Made by a program: the position numbers and the translations under genes
Part shown: piece by piece, positions 23,184-32,928 of the stretch
Numbering within the stretch: the stretch's first letter is position 1
How the letters are laid out: each line of letters begins with the position of its first letter
Source: Diatrype stigma
Lineage: Eukaryota; Ascomycota; Sordariomycetes; Xylariales; Diatrypaceae
NCBI GenBank assembly: GCA_022225965.2
Contig: JAKJXP020000023.1
Span: 454,741-518,740, forward strand
Length of the DNA stretch: 64,000 nt
Direction: 5' to 3'
Notes under the pieces: generated by a model
Seen by the model: only the letters and a program-made list of their open reading frames with translations
The model's database searches: none
Told to the model about the DNA's origin: nothing

Positions 23184-23370
23184 TATGCTTCTACATTCGG
23201 TTTTTCGAATCCTTAAGGAATTACTGCTATTAGTAATTCATTTAGGATTATACTAAAGATCCGAATTGGTTATTAAATTAAAGCTAATTACAGTTATGCG
23301 CTTTAAGCTGCTAGAATTTTATACTCCGATTTTCCGATCCTTGGCATTATGGGGAATGCCCGGATCCACA
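23184..23370 (-). repeat. LTR (5' LTR of the minus-strand element)
   Basis: 187 bp. Read on the minus strand it begins TGTGGATCC. Its outer end is less mutated than that of the left copy. Immediately inside lies AATAATTATTTTTATA, identical to the sequence just inside the 5' LTR of the larger element at 53321. Confidence 0.85.
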
Positions 23371-24277
23371 CCTCCATTACCTTCTTCCCTGAGGTTGCTT
23401 AACTATTTCGTACTCACTCTATATACAGACGCTCTTCCATTGGTCTGACAAGTCTATCAAAAATATCATGTTACGATACTTGGAGGTCTTGAGACAATAT
23501 AGTCCCAAGTATAACCTACATTCTCTCCTATGAATCATGATATCCTGAGATATAACATCTTTCCTATGTTCTCTGTCCTTCTACAGACACTTCAGTCTAG
23601 GCAGAGGGTTAAGCAAATACAGGCACAATGCTTGCAAAAACCAGCAAAAACCTGAGGTCCCTTTGTTGCAGTTTCGGGACAAACAAACGCATAGGGAAAT
23701 CTCCAAGACATTTCTAGTGTTGCGTATGATGTGTCGTCTTGTTGTGTTCTAGAACCAGAGCTGCTGGGTATATATGCCATTGGGTTAGAGAAATGCTGCG
23801 TTTTCTCCCTTGGCATTTCCACCTCCAAGGCCCAACAGTACAAGTAAGTGATTCTCTCTACCTTGTACATGTGTCTTCAAAGGAGACCATCCATTGTATC
23901 CTCGTGTCTTTACAATCAAGTCCTTTAAAATGAATCTATTCGAGTCCACAAGGTCCCCTTTGAAAACCCCTGGCCGAAAGGGCTCCTTCAAGCGTTGCGG
24001 AAAGGGGGAGACAGTCCCTTGTCGATTGTTATGGTCTTCCATTCAACATAACAAAGACAGGCAACTTGAAGAACAGCGTACAATGCCCTTGTCGTTAAAC
24101 AATGTATAGAGACCAAGTTGTATGTAAACTCGACCTTCCCCTACTCTGGTTGTTCTTGCGAGACATAATTAAGACACACATACGCTCTGTTACAATCAGC
24201 CCCTGAACAACAACAAAAAAAGTCAACACCAAGACATTGGTTAAGGTTAAGTATCAGCTGAACACTCATTCCGAGTC
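23371..24277. other. Intergenic between LTR element and RING gene
   Basis: 907 bp of ordinary base composition. Short open frames exist on both strands (about 23592-24109), but I recognise no domain, and there is no consistent exon structure. The last 100 bases should be the RING gene promoter. Confidence 0.45.
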
Positions 24278-25675
24278 ATGAACACTGAGATCCTTTCTAA
24301 GAACGGGAGCATCTTCGGAAAGATACCCCGCAAGAACAAGAAGACCGCCACCATGAGCAGCAATAGTTCATTATCCTCCCATCACGACAGTGATGGCTAC
24401 AGCAGCGACGATTCCTTTTCCTTGCTTTCGCGGGGGATGTACATGGGACAGTCGCCTCGAGCCAGTCCTCCCACTACGAGTCGAGCAGGCTCCGCCTCAG
24501 CCTCGGGCCAAACCCGAACCCGAACCCGAACCCTCCGGGAGAGGCTGGCGCCTCCATCCGAGCAAACCGAAGTGTCCGCCGCCATAGCCCGTTACCGCGC
24601 GCAGACGATCCGTGCTCACCGCCCGGCGACGCGGGAGGCCGCCGCCGCCAGTATCACCGCCCTCTGGGAATCTCGCGAGCGTGAGCGTGAGCGTGAGCAG
24701 CAGCGGCGGCTCCGCGAGCTCCTTCAAGAAACAGCGCCATCGCGGCGGCGCAACATCTCCAACCCGGGCTCGGAGGCATCGGAACCCAGCAGTCCCCCCT
24801 CCACCCGGTCGTCGTCATCTTCGAGGTCCTCACAGTCGTCTTCACGCTCGGGCGCCATGCGGGGTAGGACTACTAGTCCCATCGTCGGCGAGCCCTCGTA
24901 CCTCGGTCCCGTGACGCGGGATTTCCTCCGGTCGGCCCGGCTGACACGCCGACGGGATGACGACGGCGAGGGCTGCGGGCTGGAGTCGGTCGAGGGCGAG
25001 TCGTTCTTCCCGACGCCGAAGGTGACCTTCATGATCGACCGACCGCAGGGCCTGACGTGCCAGATCTGCCAGACGGCAACGCTTGAGATGCCCTCCCCTT
25101 CTTCTCCTTCTTCCCCTTCCTCGTCCTCGAGCTCCAGCGCTGATAACACCCCAGATTCCGACACGAGGGCAGTGAAAGGGCGCGGCAAGCGCTGCGCGAC
25201 CGTCGCGCCCGCGATCCTACCGTGCGGTCATCTGGGCTGCCACGACTGCCTGGAGCAGTGGGTGAGCGCGCACCACTCCTGTCCGTTCTGCCGGCAGGAG
25301 ATGCGGCACAAGGGCTGCGGGCACACGGTCGGGCCGCGCGCCATCACCCACCGCACCGTGCACGAGCTGCCGCGCACGACCGCCGAGGGGGGCTCCATCG
25401 GCGACCGGTGCCGCGACTGCCGCATCGAGGACGCGCAGACGGCCGCCCTGCGCAAGTGGGAAGAGCTCGCCGAGGACCTGCGACGGGCGCGACGTCGCGT
25501 GCGCGAGCTTAGTAGCAGCGTTAGCCGTGATCACTCAGAAACAGGTGGGAAAGGCAGAAAAGAAGCGGAGATGAATGCCGCGAAGGAGGCCTTGAAGCAA
25601 TACGAGGCGGCCTTCGAGGCAGCCCCGTCTCGATCCTTATTGGAGAAGGTCACCTTCGTCGACGCTAGCTGGTGA
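24278..25675 (+). CDS. RING-finger protein, probable E3 ubiquitin ligase
   Basis: Intronless, 465 aa. The C3HC4 RING ligands are C261, C264, C316, H318, C321, C324, C335 and C338 (CQIC ... LPCGHLGCHDC ... CPFC). RING domains recruit E2-ubiquitin, so an E3 role is likely. The C264-C316 spacing, filled by a Ser/Pro-rich segment, is 51 residues, longer than the usual 9-39. The N-terminal 250 residues are Ser/Arg-rich and disordered, with a charged REREREREQQRR helix near 133-145. After the RING come a Cys/His cluster (KGCGH, CRDC) and a predicted coiled coil (about residues 385-455). The start is the first ATG of the frame; ATGs at residues 26 and 54 are weaker options. No close named relative is recognised. 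Confidence 0.8.
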   Translation: MNTEILSKNGSIFGKIPRKNKKTATMSSNSSLSSHHDSDGYSSDDSFSLLSRGMYMGQSPRASPPTTSRAGSASASGQTRTRTRTLRERLAPPSEQTEVSAAIARYRAQTIRAHRPATREAAAASITALWESREREREREQQRRLRELLQETAPSRRRNISNPGSEASEPSSPPSTRSSSSSRSSQSSSRSGAMRGRTTSPIVGEPSYLGPVTRDFLRSARLTRRRDDDGEGCGLESVEGESFFPTPKVTFMIDRPQGLTCQICQTATLEMPSPSSPSSPSSSSSSSADNTPDSDTRAVKGRGKRCATVAPAILPCGHLGCHDCLEQWVSAHHSCPFCRQEMRHKGCGHTVGPRAITHRTVHELPRTTAEGGSIGDRCRDCRIEDAQTAALRKWEELAEDLRRARRRVRELSSSVSRDHSETGGKGRKEAEMNAAKEALKQYEAAFEAAPSRSLLEKVTFVDASW

Positions 25676-26197
25676 GTGGCTTTGACTTTTTCCTGGTGCC
25701 CCCTTTTTCGTTTCAACGTTTTTTCTTTTTTCTCGTCTCTTATATACATACACATATCGCTTCCGTTGGAAAGGGAAGACAGGAGCATGTATGCATCCAT
25801 GGGCGTTAACAGCCATATCATCTGGTATGATATTATATCATGCCTATTTCATTTGTTCCTAGTTTTGTATGTTTCCTTGCCATTTCATTGCTTTTCTACG
25901 TACACTTGAATATATGTATATCACTATATAGACGGTAAGTGGGTTTTGTTTACAAATTCAATCGACGTATCGTCAATCTCGTGTTCAATAAAATTGGAGG
26001 TGATAGTGCTGTTTTTAGAAGACACATAGAATGGCCCCTTTGTAAGTTGCTTTAATGGTATATTTTGAGGTAAGAAGTCAAATGGTATCTAGTCTAACTC
26101 CTATATCAAGTATTTTCTTCTAGTTTCCGTTATTGATGTAAATGTGTTATTCGTTTCCATCGTATCATCATTTCTTCGGTATGCGGACCTCCGGCGA
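25676..26197. other. Convergent 3' flanks, AT-rich
   Basis: 522 bp between convergent genes. AT-rich, with TATATACATACACATA-type tracts. No gene is seen. Confidence 0.5.
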
Positions 26198-26689
26198 TCA
26201 TGACACGCCCGTACCACCGCTGTGCCCGCCGCTGTGCCCGCCGCCGTGTCCGCCACCGCCGCCGTTGCCACCCATATCGTAACCACCAGCGGTGGCACTC
26301 CCATCCCACGTAGCGCCGGTATAGCTGGGCGTGTATGCCGGGGCCGGGGCCGCGATCGGGCCGCGACCAACGCCGCCACCGCCCATGGTGCTGCCAGGCG
26401 GCCCGTACTGCGGATATGTGTTCGGCGCGCCCATCATCTCCGTCCTCTGTTGGCCCCGCCTTCTGTTCCGTATCCGGACGCACACGCAGCCTAGTGTGAA
26501 AGCAATGCTGACGAACAAAACGCAGACGATGACAATGACGGCGATGATGGCGCCGCTGATGGCTCTCTGCCTGGTCTGCACCGTGTCCTGGTTGTTTCTG
26601 TAATCGGAAGCGAAGTCGCGCTTGAAGAGGGCTGCTGTGGCGGCATCGTATATAGCACGGTCTGTTGAGCTTGTTGGGAGGGTGGGCAT
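26198..26689 (-). CDS. Small single-pass membrane protein with Gly/His-rich tail
   Basis: Single exon, 163 aa from the first ATG (26689). A short N-terminal hydrophilic part (about 45 residues) precedes a single strong transmembrane segment (AISGAIIAVIVIVCVLFVSI, extending to LGCVCV), followed by basic residues RIRNRRRG. That arrangement puts the C-terminus in the cytosol by the positive-inside rule. The tail is rich in Pro, Tyr and Gly, and ends in HGGGHSGGHSGG repeats. Similar small proteins are frequent in Pezizomycotina, often with a cysteine cluster next to the membrane as here. Function unknown. Confidence 0.65.
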   Translation of the reverse strand: MPTLPTSSTDRAIYDAATAALFKRDFASDYRNNQDTVQTRQRAISGAIIAVIVIVCVLFVSIAFTLGCVCVRIRNRRRGQQRTEMMGAPNTYPQYGPPGSTMGGGGVGRGPIAAPAPAYTPSYTGATWDGSATAGGYDMGGNGGGGGHGGGHSGGHSGGTGVS

Positions 26690-27539
26690 TGTGGAGATAG
26701 GGGTTGTTATGCTTTTCGGTGTTTTGGGTCGAGTGTAGTATATCACAGGATATGATATAATGATGAATGAGATGCTGGTAGAGAGCGATGCGGCTTGACT
26801 TACACGATGCGACTTATGTAAAACTAGAACATAGTCTCATGCTGTTTACTCGTGCTTATATAACCTTTTCCCTTTCACTTTTGAGATGGCAATCAAGGTG
26901 GATTGACGTCGCACAGCCCGATGTCATCTATCAGAAAAGGGGAACTTGCGGTACTGGCATGGCCACTATCGTGGCTTGTAGCCATACCCGTGACCGACGA
27001 ACCACTCTGGCTACAGAGGCAGCTCAGATGGTAAACAGTTACGGGGTGTGATCGGCACGGCTGTGTCACTGTTCGAATCCTTCCGCATTCATAAGGCTGA
27101 TGATTTGCAAGCTGAATGCTGATCTATGGGTATTTCGATGGCTGTGTTCTGAACCAGCAAAACTTGGGCCAAACTTACATCACGCCAAGACTCCAATGCG
27201 GATAAGTACTAAGTGGCGTCTCTAGGTCACTGCCCAGTCCCTCTGTTCTCTTGGTAATAGATCCCATGCACTGTACTTTTTGACCTTACAATTCGTATAG
27301 GTACAAGTGAGTCGCGAAACTTATGAAGAGCAAGTTACTTACCAAACGCGACACACTGTTGGATGATCACAAACAAACTGAGATGGATGAGCTGACCGGG
27401 GTGCGACGAAGAGACGCTCCGTTCTAAGTCTGCTCACAACTTACGGTAGTTGAAGTACAAAGTTGTACGACACAATCAAACCATTGGTTGGGCCTCAAGG
27501 ACGTCATTTCACTGAAGAAAGCTCAATAATTATTCCGTG

Positions 27540-27607
27540 TTCACTCCGCCTAAGATCGCCCTGTTCGCATTACGCTTGTGGATGAGGCTGTTCTTAGGCG
27601 AAGTGAA
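27540..27607. repeat. Imperfect inverted repeat, copy 1
   Basis: Arm TTCACTCCGCCTAAGA (27540-27555) pairs with TCTTAGGCGAAGTGAA (27592-27607) with one mismatch, around a 36-nt loop. Confidence 0.75.
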
Positions 27608-27690
27608 TATGGCTCAGTCTCTTCAGCTGTAAACTAGATGGTCAGACACATAAGTATGTGCTCAGCACCTGGGACAATATACGGAGTCCT

Positions 27691-27744
27691 TACTCACTCC
27701 GCCCCAGAATGGCTTGCCCGGATTACGCTCGCGCGAAGTGAGTA
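27691..27744. repeat. Imperfect inverted repeat, copy 2
   Basis: Arm TACTCACTCCGC (27691-27702) pairs with GCGAAGTGAGTA (27733-27744) with one mismatch. Its left arm and loop resemble copy 1 (CACTCCGCC...GATTACGCT versus CACTCCGCC...CATTACGCT). Confidence 0.7.
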
Positions 27745-28763
27745 CTGCTAGACCGTTTCGATGATATGTTCTCGCATACTTCTCCAACAAGAAGAGTCCG
27801 ATTACAGGCACAGCCCGAAACCTCATACTTATAAAGCAGCCAGCTAGACGAGCGAGGCGTCGAGGCGTTCTAGCTGCCTAGACAATCAGGCTATACCGCC
27901 AGCGACTCATACGACTGCTTACTCGCCAAGTTATCGGCCGGGAAGGCCATGTCTATCGAGCCACCGAGCTTACTTACCTCACGTATATCCCAGAGATACC
28001 ACTTGGTTGTTCCATGACTACGACATTGGCGCCTTGAATATATGTGGTATTGGAGCTTTGTTATCAGATTCCTCGCTACGACAAGTCTCCTCGCTTATAT
28101 GTATGCGGGGTTGTGCATACCATTTTGACTGGCAATGTCGTATTGATCCCACTGGCTCAATAAGTGCCGAGAAGCCGGACTAGGCAGTCAAGTCCTAGCA
28201 ACTGCCTCTCATCTACTAGTCAGATGTAAGACGGCGTGTCTTTACGGCCAGATCTGACTTGACCAAGATCTCGTCATGTACATGAAAGATGCAAAGAAGT
28301 ATCAGCTTGCGTGGCATGGCCGTACTCTAGCCATCACCCATTGGCAGACGGGAACTTCAGCTCCTTCCTAATCCATCACGAGGCACGACCACCACACACA
28401 TCCCTTTCGTCTCAACCATAGCTGCTGCTGCAGTATGGCCATTCAGCGTCGTCTGGTCTCGGGTTGCAATCAAACAGGACTGCGGTCTGCCCAAGTGGCT
28501 TTTGAGCTGTACAATCTCTAGAGAATTGATACCTGCCAGATCTGTCCTGCCGTGGCCGACGAGGAACGGGAAACCCTCCGAGGATGCGCGTCGCTTCGCA
28601 GCCCGTAACCCCCCCACACGCAGCACGACCTTCTTTGTCTTAGACATACATACAAACAGGAGCTGCCCCATCGTGGTGCGACAGCGAAGAAGCTCTTCGA
28701 AAACGTAATAATAATACCGTAACTACTAATAATTCTAATATTGGGTGAGAGAAAGACCATACC

Positions 28764-29762
28764 ATGCCCACATATCTCTGCCACGGGTTCCGCTGGCACC
28801 GTGACGCCATCAGCTTCTTTGTCATCGTCCAAGACATCGACGACGCGGCGCCCGGGTGGGTTGTGGCCCCGCAGAGCTCCGACGCCCTGCTCACGCAGTT
28901 CTACGAGCTCTTCGATTTCCTCCCGTATCGGAACGGCAGGCGAGAAGGACATGGCGACGAGAATACTATATTACCGGACCCGGGCTCATCCGGCGGCGCC
29001 GGGGACCCGCAAAAGGGCCAGCAGGGCGATGCGGCAACGTCCGACGACGATCTTAGTACCCACACTATGATAAGGGGGTCCTCGAAGCACGGCAAGTCGC
29101 CCAGTAGGGAGCTCGAGACCCAGGTGAAGCAACACGACGATGGCCATGACGACGACGAGCCCCCCACCTTACCACCTACCCCTCGGCCCCCAAGGGGCCC
29201 ATCAGACGCTGCCACGGCGGCAGCGGCGGAAGAAGATGCACCTCCGAGCGACTGGTCAGCCGTGACACTACTGGAGGAATTCGACCCCGCGGACCTATCC
29301 ATCGTCAGCGGGCCGTGGGCGTACGTCGCGGACCACGTGGTGCGCGTGGACACCTCGGTCTCGGTCGCCGAGGAGATGCTGCGCTACGACGAGCTCGAGC
29401 GGTCGAGGACGCACAAGGCGATGAGGAGCAGCAGCAGCAACAGTCGGAGCAGCGACGAGACGAAGCGGCGGCAGGAGGAGGACGTCGTTGGCACAGTGGA
29501 CAGCGAGGGGGCCACTGCCGGTTGGCTCGAGAAGCTGCGCGATAAGCTGCAGAGCAGCGAGCTCATCCGGTGGTACGTGGTCGTTTGCGGGGATGAGGAG
29601 CGCGATGCGCGCGGTCGGCCTCAGTCTCAGGAAGAAGAAGAAGAAGAAGATGAAGAAGAAGAAGAGGGAGAGGGAGAGGCGCAGGAAGAAGACTATACCC
29701 CCAAGCTGGAGGAGGACGAGGAAAGGACGATCGGCGCCACGAGCGAGAGGGGCCACCGCGAG

Positions 29763-29805
<43 letters not shown>

Positions 29806-30236
29806 CTCCGCCTAGCGAAGCGGCGGTGGCTGAGAAGGGCGGTAAACCCGGAGGGGGAGGCACTAGAGATGGTGGCAATGACGACGATAATGATGGTGGC
29901 TTCGAGTTCCGCCTCCCAGAGTTCCTCGAGTCGAAAGCGCAAGAGCGCCCCCGAACGGCGAGGGCGGATTGGAACGCAGTGCTAGAGAAGCCTCCCCCTT
30001 TCCTGAAGCAGGATCCCCCGCCTGTTATGACGTCGTCGTCGGTTGCCGGCACTGCTGCTGCTGCTGCTGATGCCCACGACCACAAGACTGCTATTACGTC
30101 TTCCGCGGATGCTGGCGGTGTACGGCAGCAGCGGCAGAAAAAGACTTCGAGGACCAGCGGTCTTCGGAGGTTCTTCACCAAGCGGCTTGGTGTTGGCCGG
30201 AAACGAAACACGGAACCTCCTCAAGTAGTTACTTAA
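28764..30236 (+). CDS. Fungal-specific protein with FlbE-like architecture
   Basis: Intronless, 490 aa. Conserved-looking blocks are separated by low complexity. The N-terminus is MPTYLCHGFRWHRDAISFFV, then VAPQSSDALLTQFYELFDFL. A second block reads LLEEFDPADLSIV...GPWAYVADHVVRVD (about residues 170-200). A third is WLEKLRDKLQ...IRWYVVVCGDEERD (about 255-285). From memory, the order and wording resemble the FlbE family of Aspergillus developmental regulators, but that match is unverified. Between blocks are long Asp/Glu/Ser stretches, a Glu-rich run (about 29634-29695) and a run of 12 Gln codons (29766-29801), then a basic C-terminus. The protein is much longer than FlbE itself as I recall it. 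The alternative is an unrelated fungal orphan. Confidence 0.6.
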
Positions 30237-31778
30237 GTCAGAGTTCCGTGGAACAAGGGATTTCAAGTCCGTCCCAACCCTTTTGCTTATATACATATAG
30301 CTGGAGATGACTCCATAGACAATATTGGTGTCAACGGTGAAGAGGGTGGGGGATTGCCACACAAGGCTGTAAGAGTATACTATACGTTAAGGAGGCAGGG
30401 GCTTTCCAGTCAGTATTGTGTTCCACGAGAACTACCTTTGATTTTTCAGGTCGGGACTTTAGAGGGATTGAGCTTTGCAAGTCCTTTACGTATACCTATC
30501 GGCTGGTTGATGTAAGTAAGATCTTGCGCGAGCAAACTCTGCTTTGGCCTATGCCCACATACGCGCGCAGGTGCAAATAAAGTCCAGCCCGCGAGTTATA
30601 TATATTTCGTGGAGATTTCACGCATCGTTAGTAGGACTAGTCATAGCCATCTTCACTTTTGAATTTTCACGGTGCTAGACTCTGTAAAGCCTTCATAATA
30701 CAGATTTCGATTCATATTGATGTGTGGTACAACCCCCCTATTCCCCTATTTTCGGGGGTGGCCCAATTTTGCGGAGAGGTTTCACCGCGACCTCATGCCG
30801 AGAGCGGTTGCATCTTACTTAAGCTCTATACCCCCTTTCCTCCCTGTTAACCCTACAGGAGATAACAAATAGCAAGAAATATGCACAACCATTGTTGCGA
30901 TTCCTTCACACGAAGGATCATTACAGCCGCCCCCTCTTCCTAATCTACGGATTTGAAGGGGTTCTACGAGCATGTATTCAATGTAGGGGGTATCAAGTGC
31001 TTGATTTGTTAGTTGACACCCAGTCGACCAACAGCCAAAGCCGAGTTTCTGATTGGCCCCAACCGGTCGATAGGGTAACATCGTATCTTAGTACCTAGGA
31101 AGCGTCGTAAGCATGGCTGTCTAGAACTCATGTGAGCTCTTTTCGGATGCGCTGAACCTGTAGAATGACTCAGGTAGCCTTGCCTATAGACGCGTACCAC
31201 ACTACTTAGTTACGGAAAAGGGCAAAGCTAAGCATCAAAGTAGGTCGTTTTGGGATCTAAGAAGATGGGGCAATGACGAATAGTCCTCACCTTCGTCTTC
31301 ATTCTTGCGACTCATATGTTGCGCGGTGCGATGATATAAGACACGAGCGCAACCAAACTATGCGAATGCCTGTATTGTACCTATCGCAGCCTGATTGGTA
31401 GTGAACACTGATCGGCAAGAGAGCTGAAGGCCAACCCTTACTACCTGTCAGCCCGTATAACTTGGCCAACCAACATCCGCTCTTGCAAGGATCCGGAGAG
31501 GGCAATGTATGTTGGCGCCGACGTCGGTTGCGTGCCAGGGTCTACGATATGGCGCGTACGCGGGACAAAGGAGCTACGATGTGGAAAATATGTGTAAACT
31601 GGCTGATGACCAGCCTGATCTTCTTTTTTCCTATTCGCCTTTTCTAACATTTCCCTTCGCCGAGTATATATCCAAGCACGTGGCAGCTTAGGCAGTTGAG
31701 TAAGTAGTTCGCAGAAGATCGTTCTCGCCAAGTGATCCTCCGAACGAGGCTCTGCTCTGTTGCTGCTACAATGCTATC
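30237..31778. other. Intergenic, 1.5 kb, no gene seen
   Basis: Only short frames without recognisable domains. The last bases carry the 5' leader of the DUF3431 gene, including a short upstream ORF at 31771-31785. Confidence 0.5.
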
Positions 31779-31785
31779 ATGTTGA
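31771..31785 (+). promoter_or_regulatory. Five-codon upstream ORF overlapping the DUF3431 start
   Basis: ATG CTA TCA TGT TGA begins 8 bases before the main ATG (31779) in another frame and terminates 7 bases past its first base. If the transcript starts upstream, this overlapping uORF could reduce initiation at the main start, or ribosomes may leak past it. Confidence 0.5.
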
Positions 31786-32928
31786 CCTCTCGTCTGGTTG
31801 TTTTCTTCCTGGCTGCGTCCCTCCTCCTGTTCGTCCTGTTGGTGTCTCGCGACTACTATTATGCTTCCATCGATGGCAACAATAATATCGTAGTTATCGA
31901 ACTACCGCCGCTGCCCAAGCCCGTTATCCAGAAGCCGCAGGACACGCAGCAGCAGCAATACCGCACCGACGTCGAGCTCGTAGTCGCCAGCACGAAGCAG
32001 GAGGACACCAGCTGGATCGTGCGGTACCTGCCAGAGTGGCGCGCGCACCGGTACGTGGTGGACGACGATGACGCCAGCAGCAGCGCCGCGTCGACTTTGT
32101 CGCTGAAGGTGCCGGCGAACAAGGGCCACGAGGCCATGGTGTACCTGACGCACATCATCGACGCCTACGAGACGCTCCCGCCGAGACTCGTCTTCGTGCA
32201 CGCCTCGCGGTTCGCCTGGCACAACGACGACCCGGACTACGACGCGGTGCCGGCGCTGCGCCGCCTCCGACTGCCGCACCTGCGGGAGGCCGGCTACGCC
32301 AACCTGCGCTGCGCCTGGGTCATCGGGTGCCCGGCCGAGATCCGCCCGGCCGAGGACGCTGGCGTGCCGTCCGCCAAGGGCGTCTACAAGCAGGCCTGGG
32401 ACGAGCTGATGTTCTTCGGGGCTGGGGTCCCCGCCCCTGACGTTGTTGCCGTCGGCTGCTGCTCGCAGTTCGGCGTCACGCGCGAGACGGTCCGGAGAAG
32501 GCCCGTGGAGGACTACGTCCGATTCCGGGAGTGGCTGCTCGCGACGCCGCTCGACGACTCGCTCAGCGGGCGTGTCTTCGAGTTCTCGTGGCACAGTAAG
32601 CCTAATAAATACATTTACCTCTCTTTACCTTTACCTGTTTTACCTAGCTCTCTGTCTGGAAGTTTTCGTGCTTCACCCTGCAGGAGGTTTCGTTGCTAAC
32701 AAAACTATTTGTTCGTCTACCTGTGTAGTCATTTTCGGCAAGGAGGCCGTACACTGCCCCTCGGCAAAGGAGTGCTACTGCGAGACGTTCGGCATCTGCG
32801 ACGCCGTCTGCGACGACGGTGCGTGCGATGGCAGGTACACGCTGCCGCCGTATTCCACGCTGCCGGAGGGCTGGCCCCGGGTCGGCTGGGAACAAGAGGA
32901 GAGAAATTTCACGGGGCCGCTGGATTGA
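31779..32928 (+). CDS. DUF3431 family membrane-anchored or secreted protein
   Basis: Two exons (31779-32595 and 32729-32928), 338 aa. The N-terminus is a strong signal anchor (LVVFFLAASLLLFVLLV). The luminal part shows DUF3431 hallmarks: ELVVASTKQEDTSWI, ANKGHEAMVYLTHIIDAYETLP, FVHASRFAWHNDD, the Leu-rich LRRLRLPHLREAGYANLRC, and, restored across the intron, FEFSWHIIFGKEAVHCP. A cysteine-rich end follows (CYCETFGICDAVC). The GTAAGC donor and the acceptor at 32727-32728 give continuous phase. In fungi DUF3431 proteins resemble glycosyltransferase-like luminal proteins, but no activity is established. Tyr/Asn near the anchor and a short Gln run (QQQQY) are local low complexity. Confidence 0.85.

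Larger units (their letters stand above)
21523..23370 (-). mobile_element. Internally deleted, RIP-degraded Ty3/gypsy-like LTR element
   Basis: An AT-rich 1848-bp insertion flanked by two 187-bp direct repeats (21523-21709 and 23184-23370). The repeats run TG...CA where unmutated and differ mostly by C/T and G/A changes. The 4-bp word CCTC lies on both sides (21519-21522, 23371-23374), a plausible target duplication. Coding remnants read on the minus strand, so the right repeat is the 5' LTR. The 1.47-kb interior is far too short for gag-pol. It joins a short gag-like start (ATG near 23108, broken by stops) to the integrase end, so most of pol is missing. Many in-frame TAA/TAG triplets and the base bias are as expected from RIP. 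Confidence 0.85.
26690..28763. other. Intergenic, 2.1 kb, two palindromic elements, no gene
   Basis: No coding region is supported. The noteworthy content is two related imperfect inverted repeats at 27540-27607 and 27691-27744, listed separately. A tRNA-like T-loop word near 27067 does not fold into a tRNA. The right end is the promoter region of the 28764 gene. Confidence 0.5.

Noticed and set aside
23592..24109. Possible small gene on either strand between LTR and RING gene
   Set aside because: Competing short frames, no conserved motif, and no introns that join them sensibly.
27000..27090. tRNA-like words (GCTCAGATGG and GTTCGAATCC)
   Set aside because: The flanking bases do not form acceptor or T stems, so no cloverleaf can be drawn.
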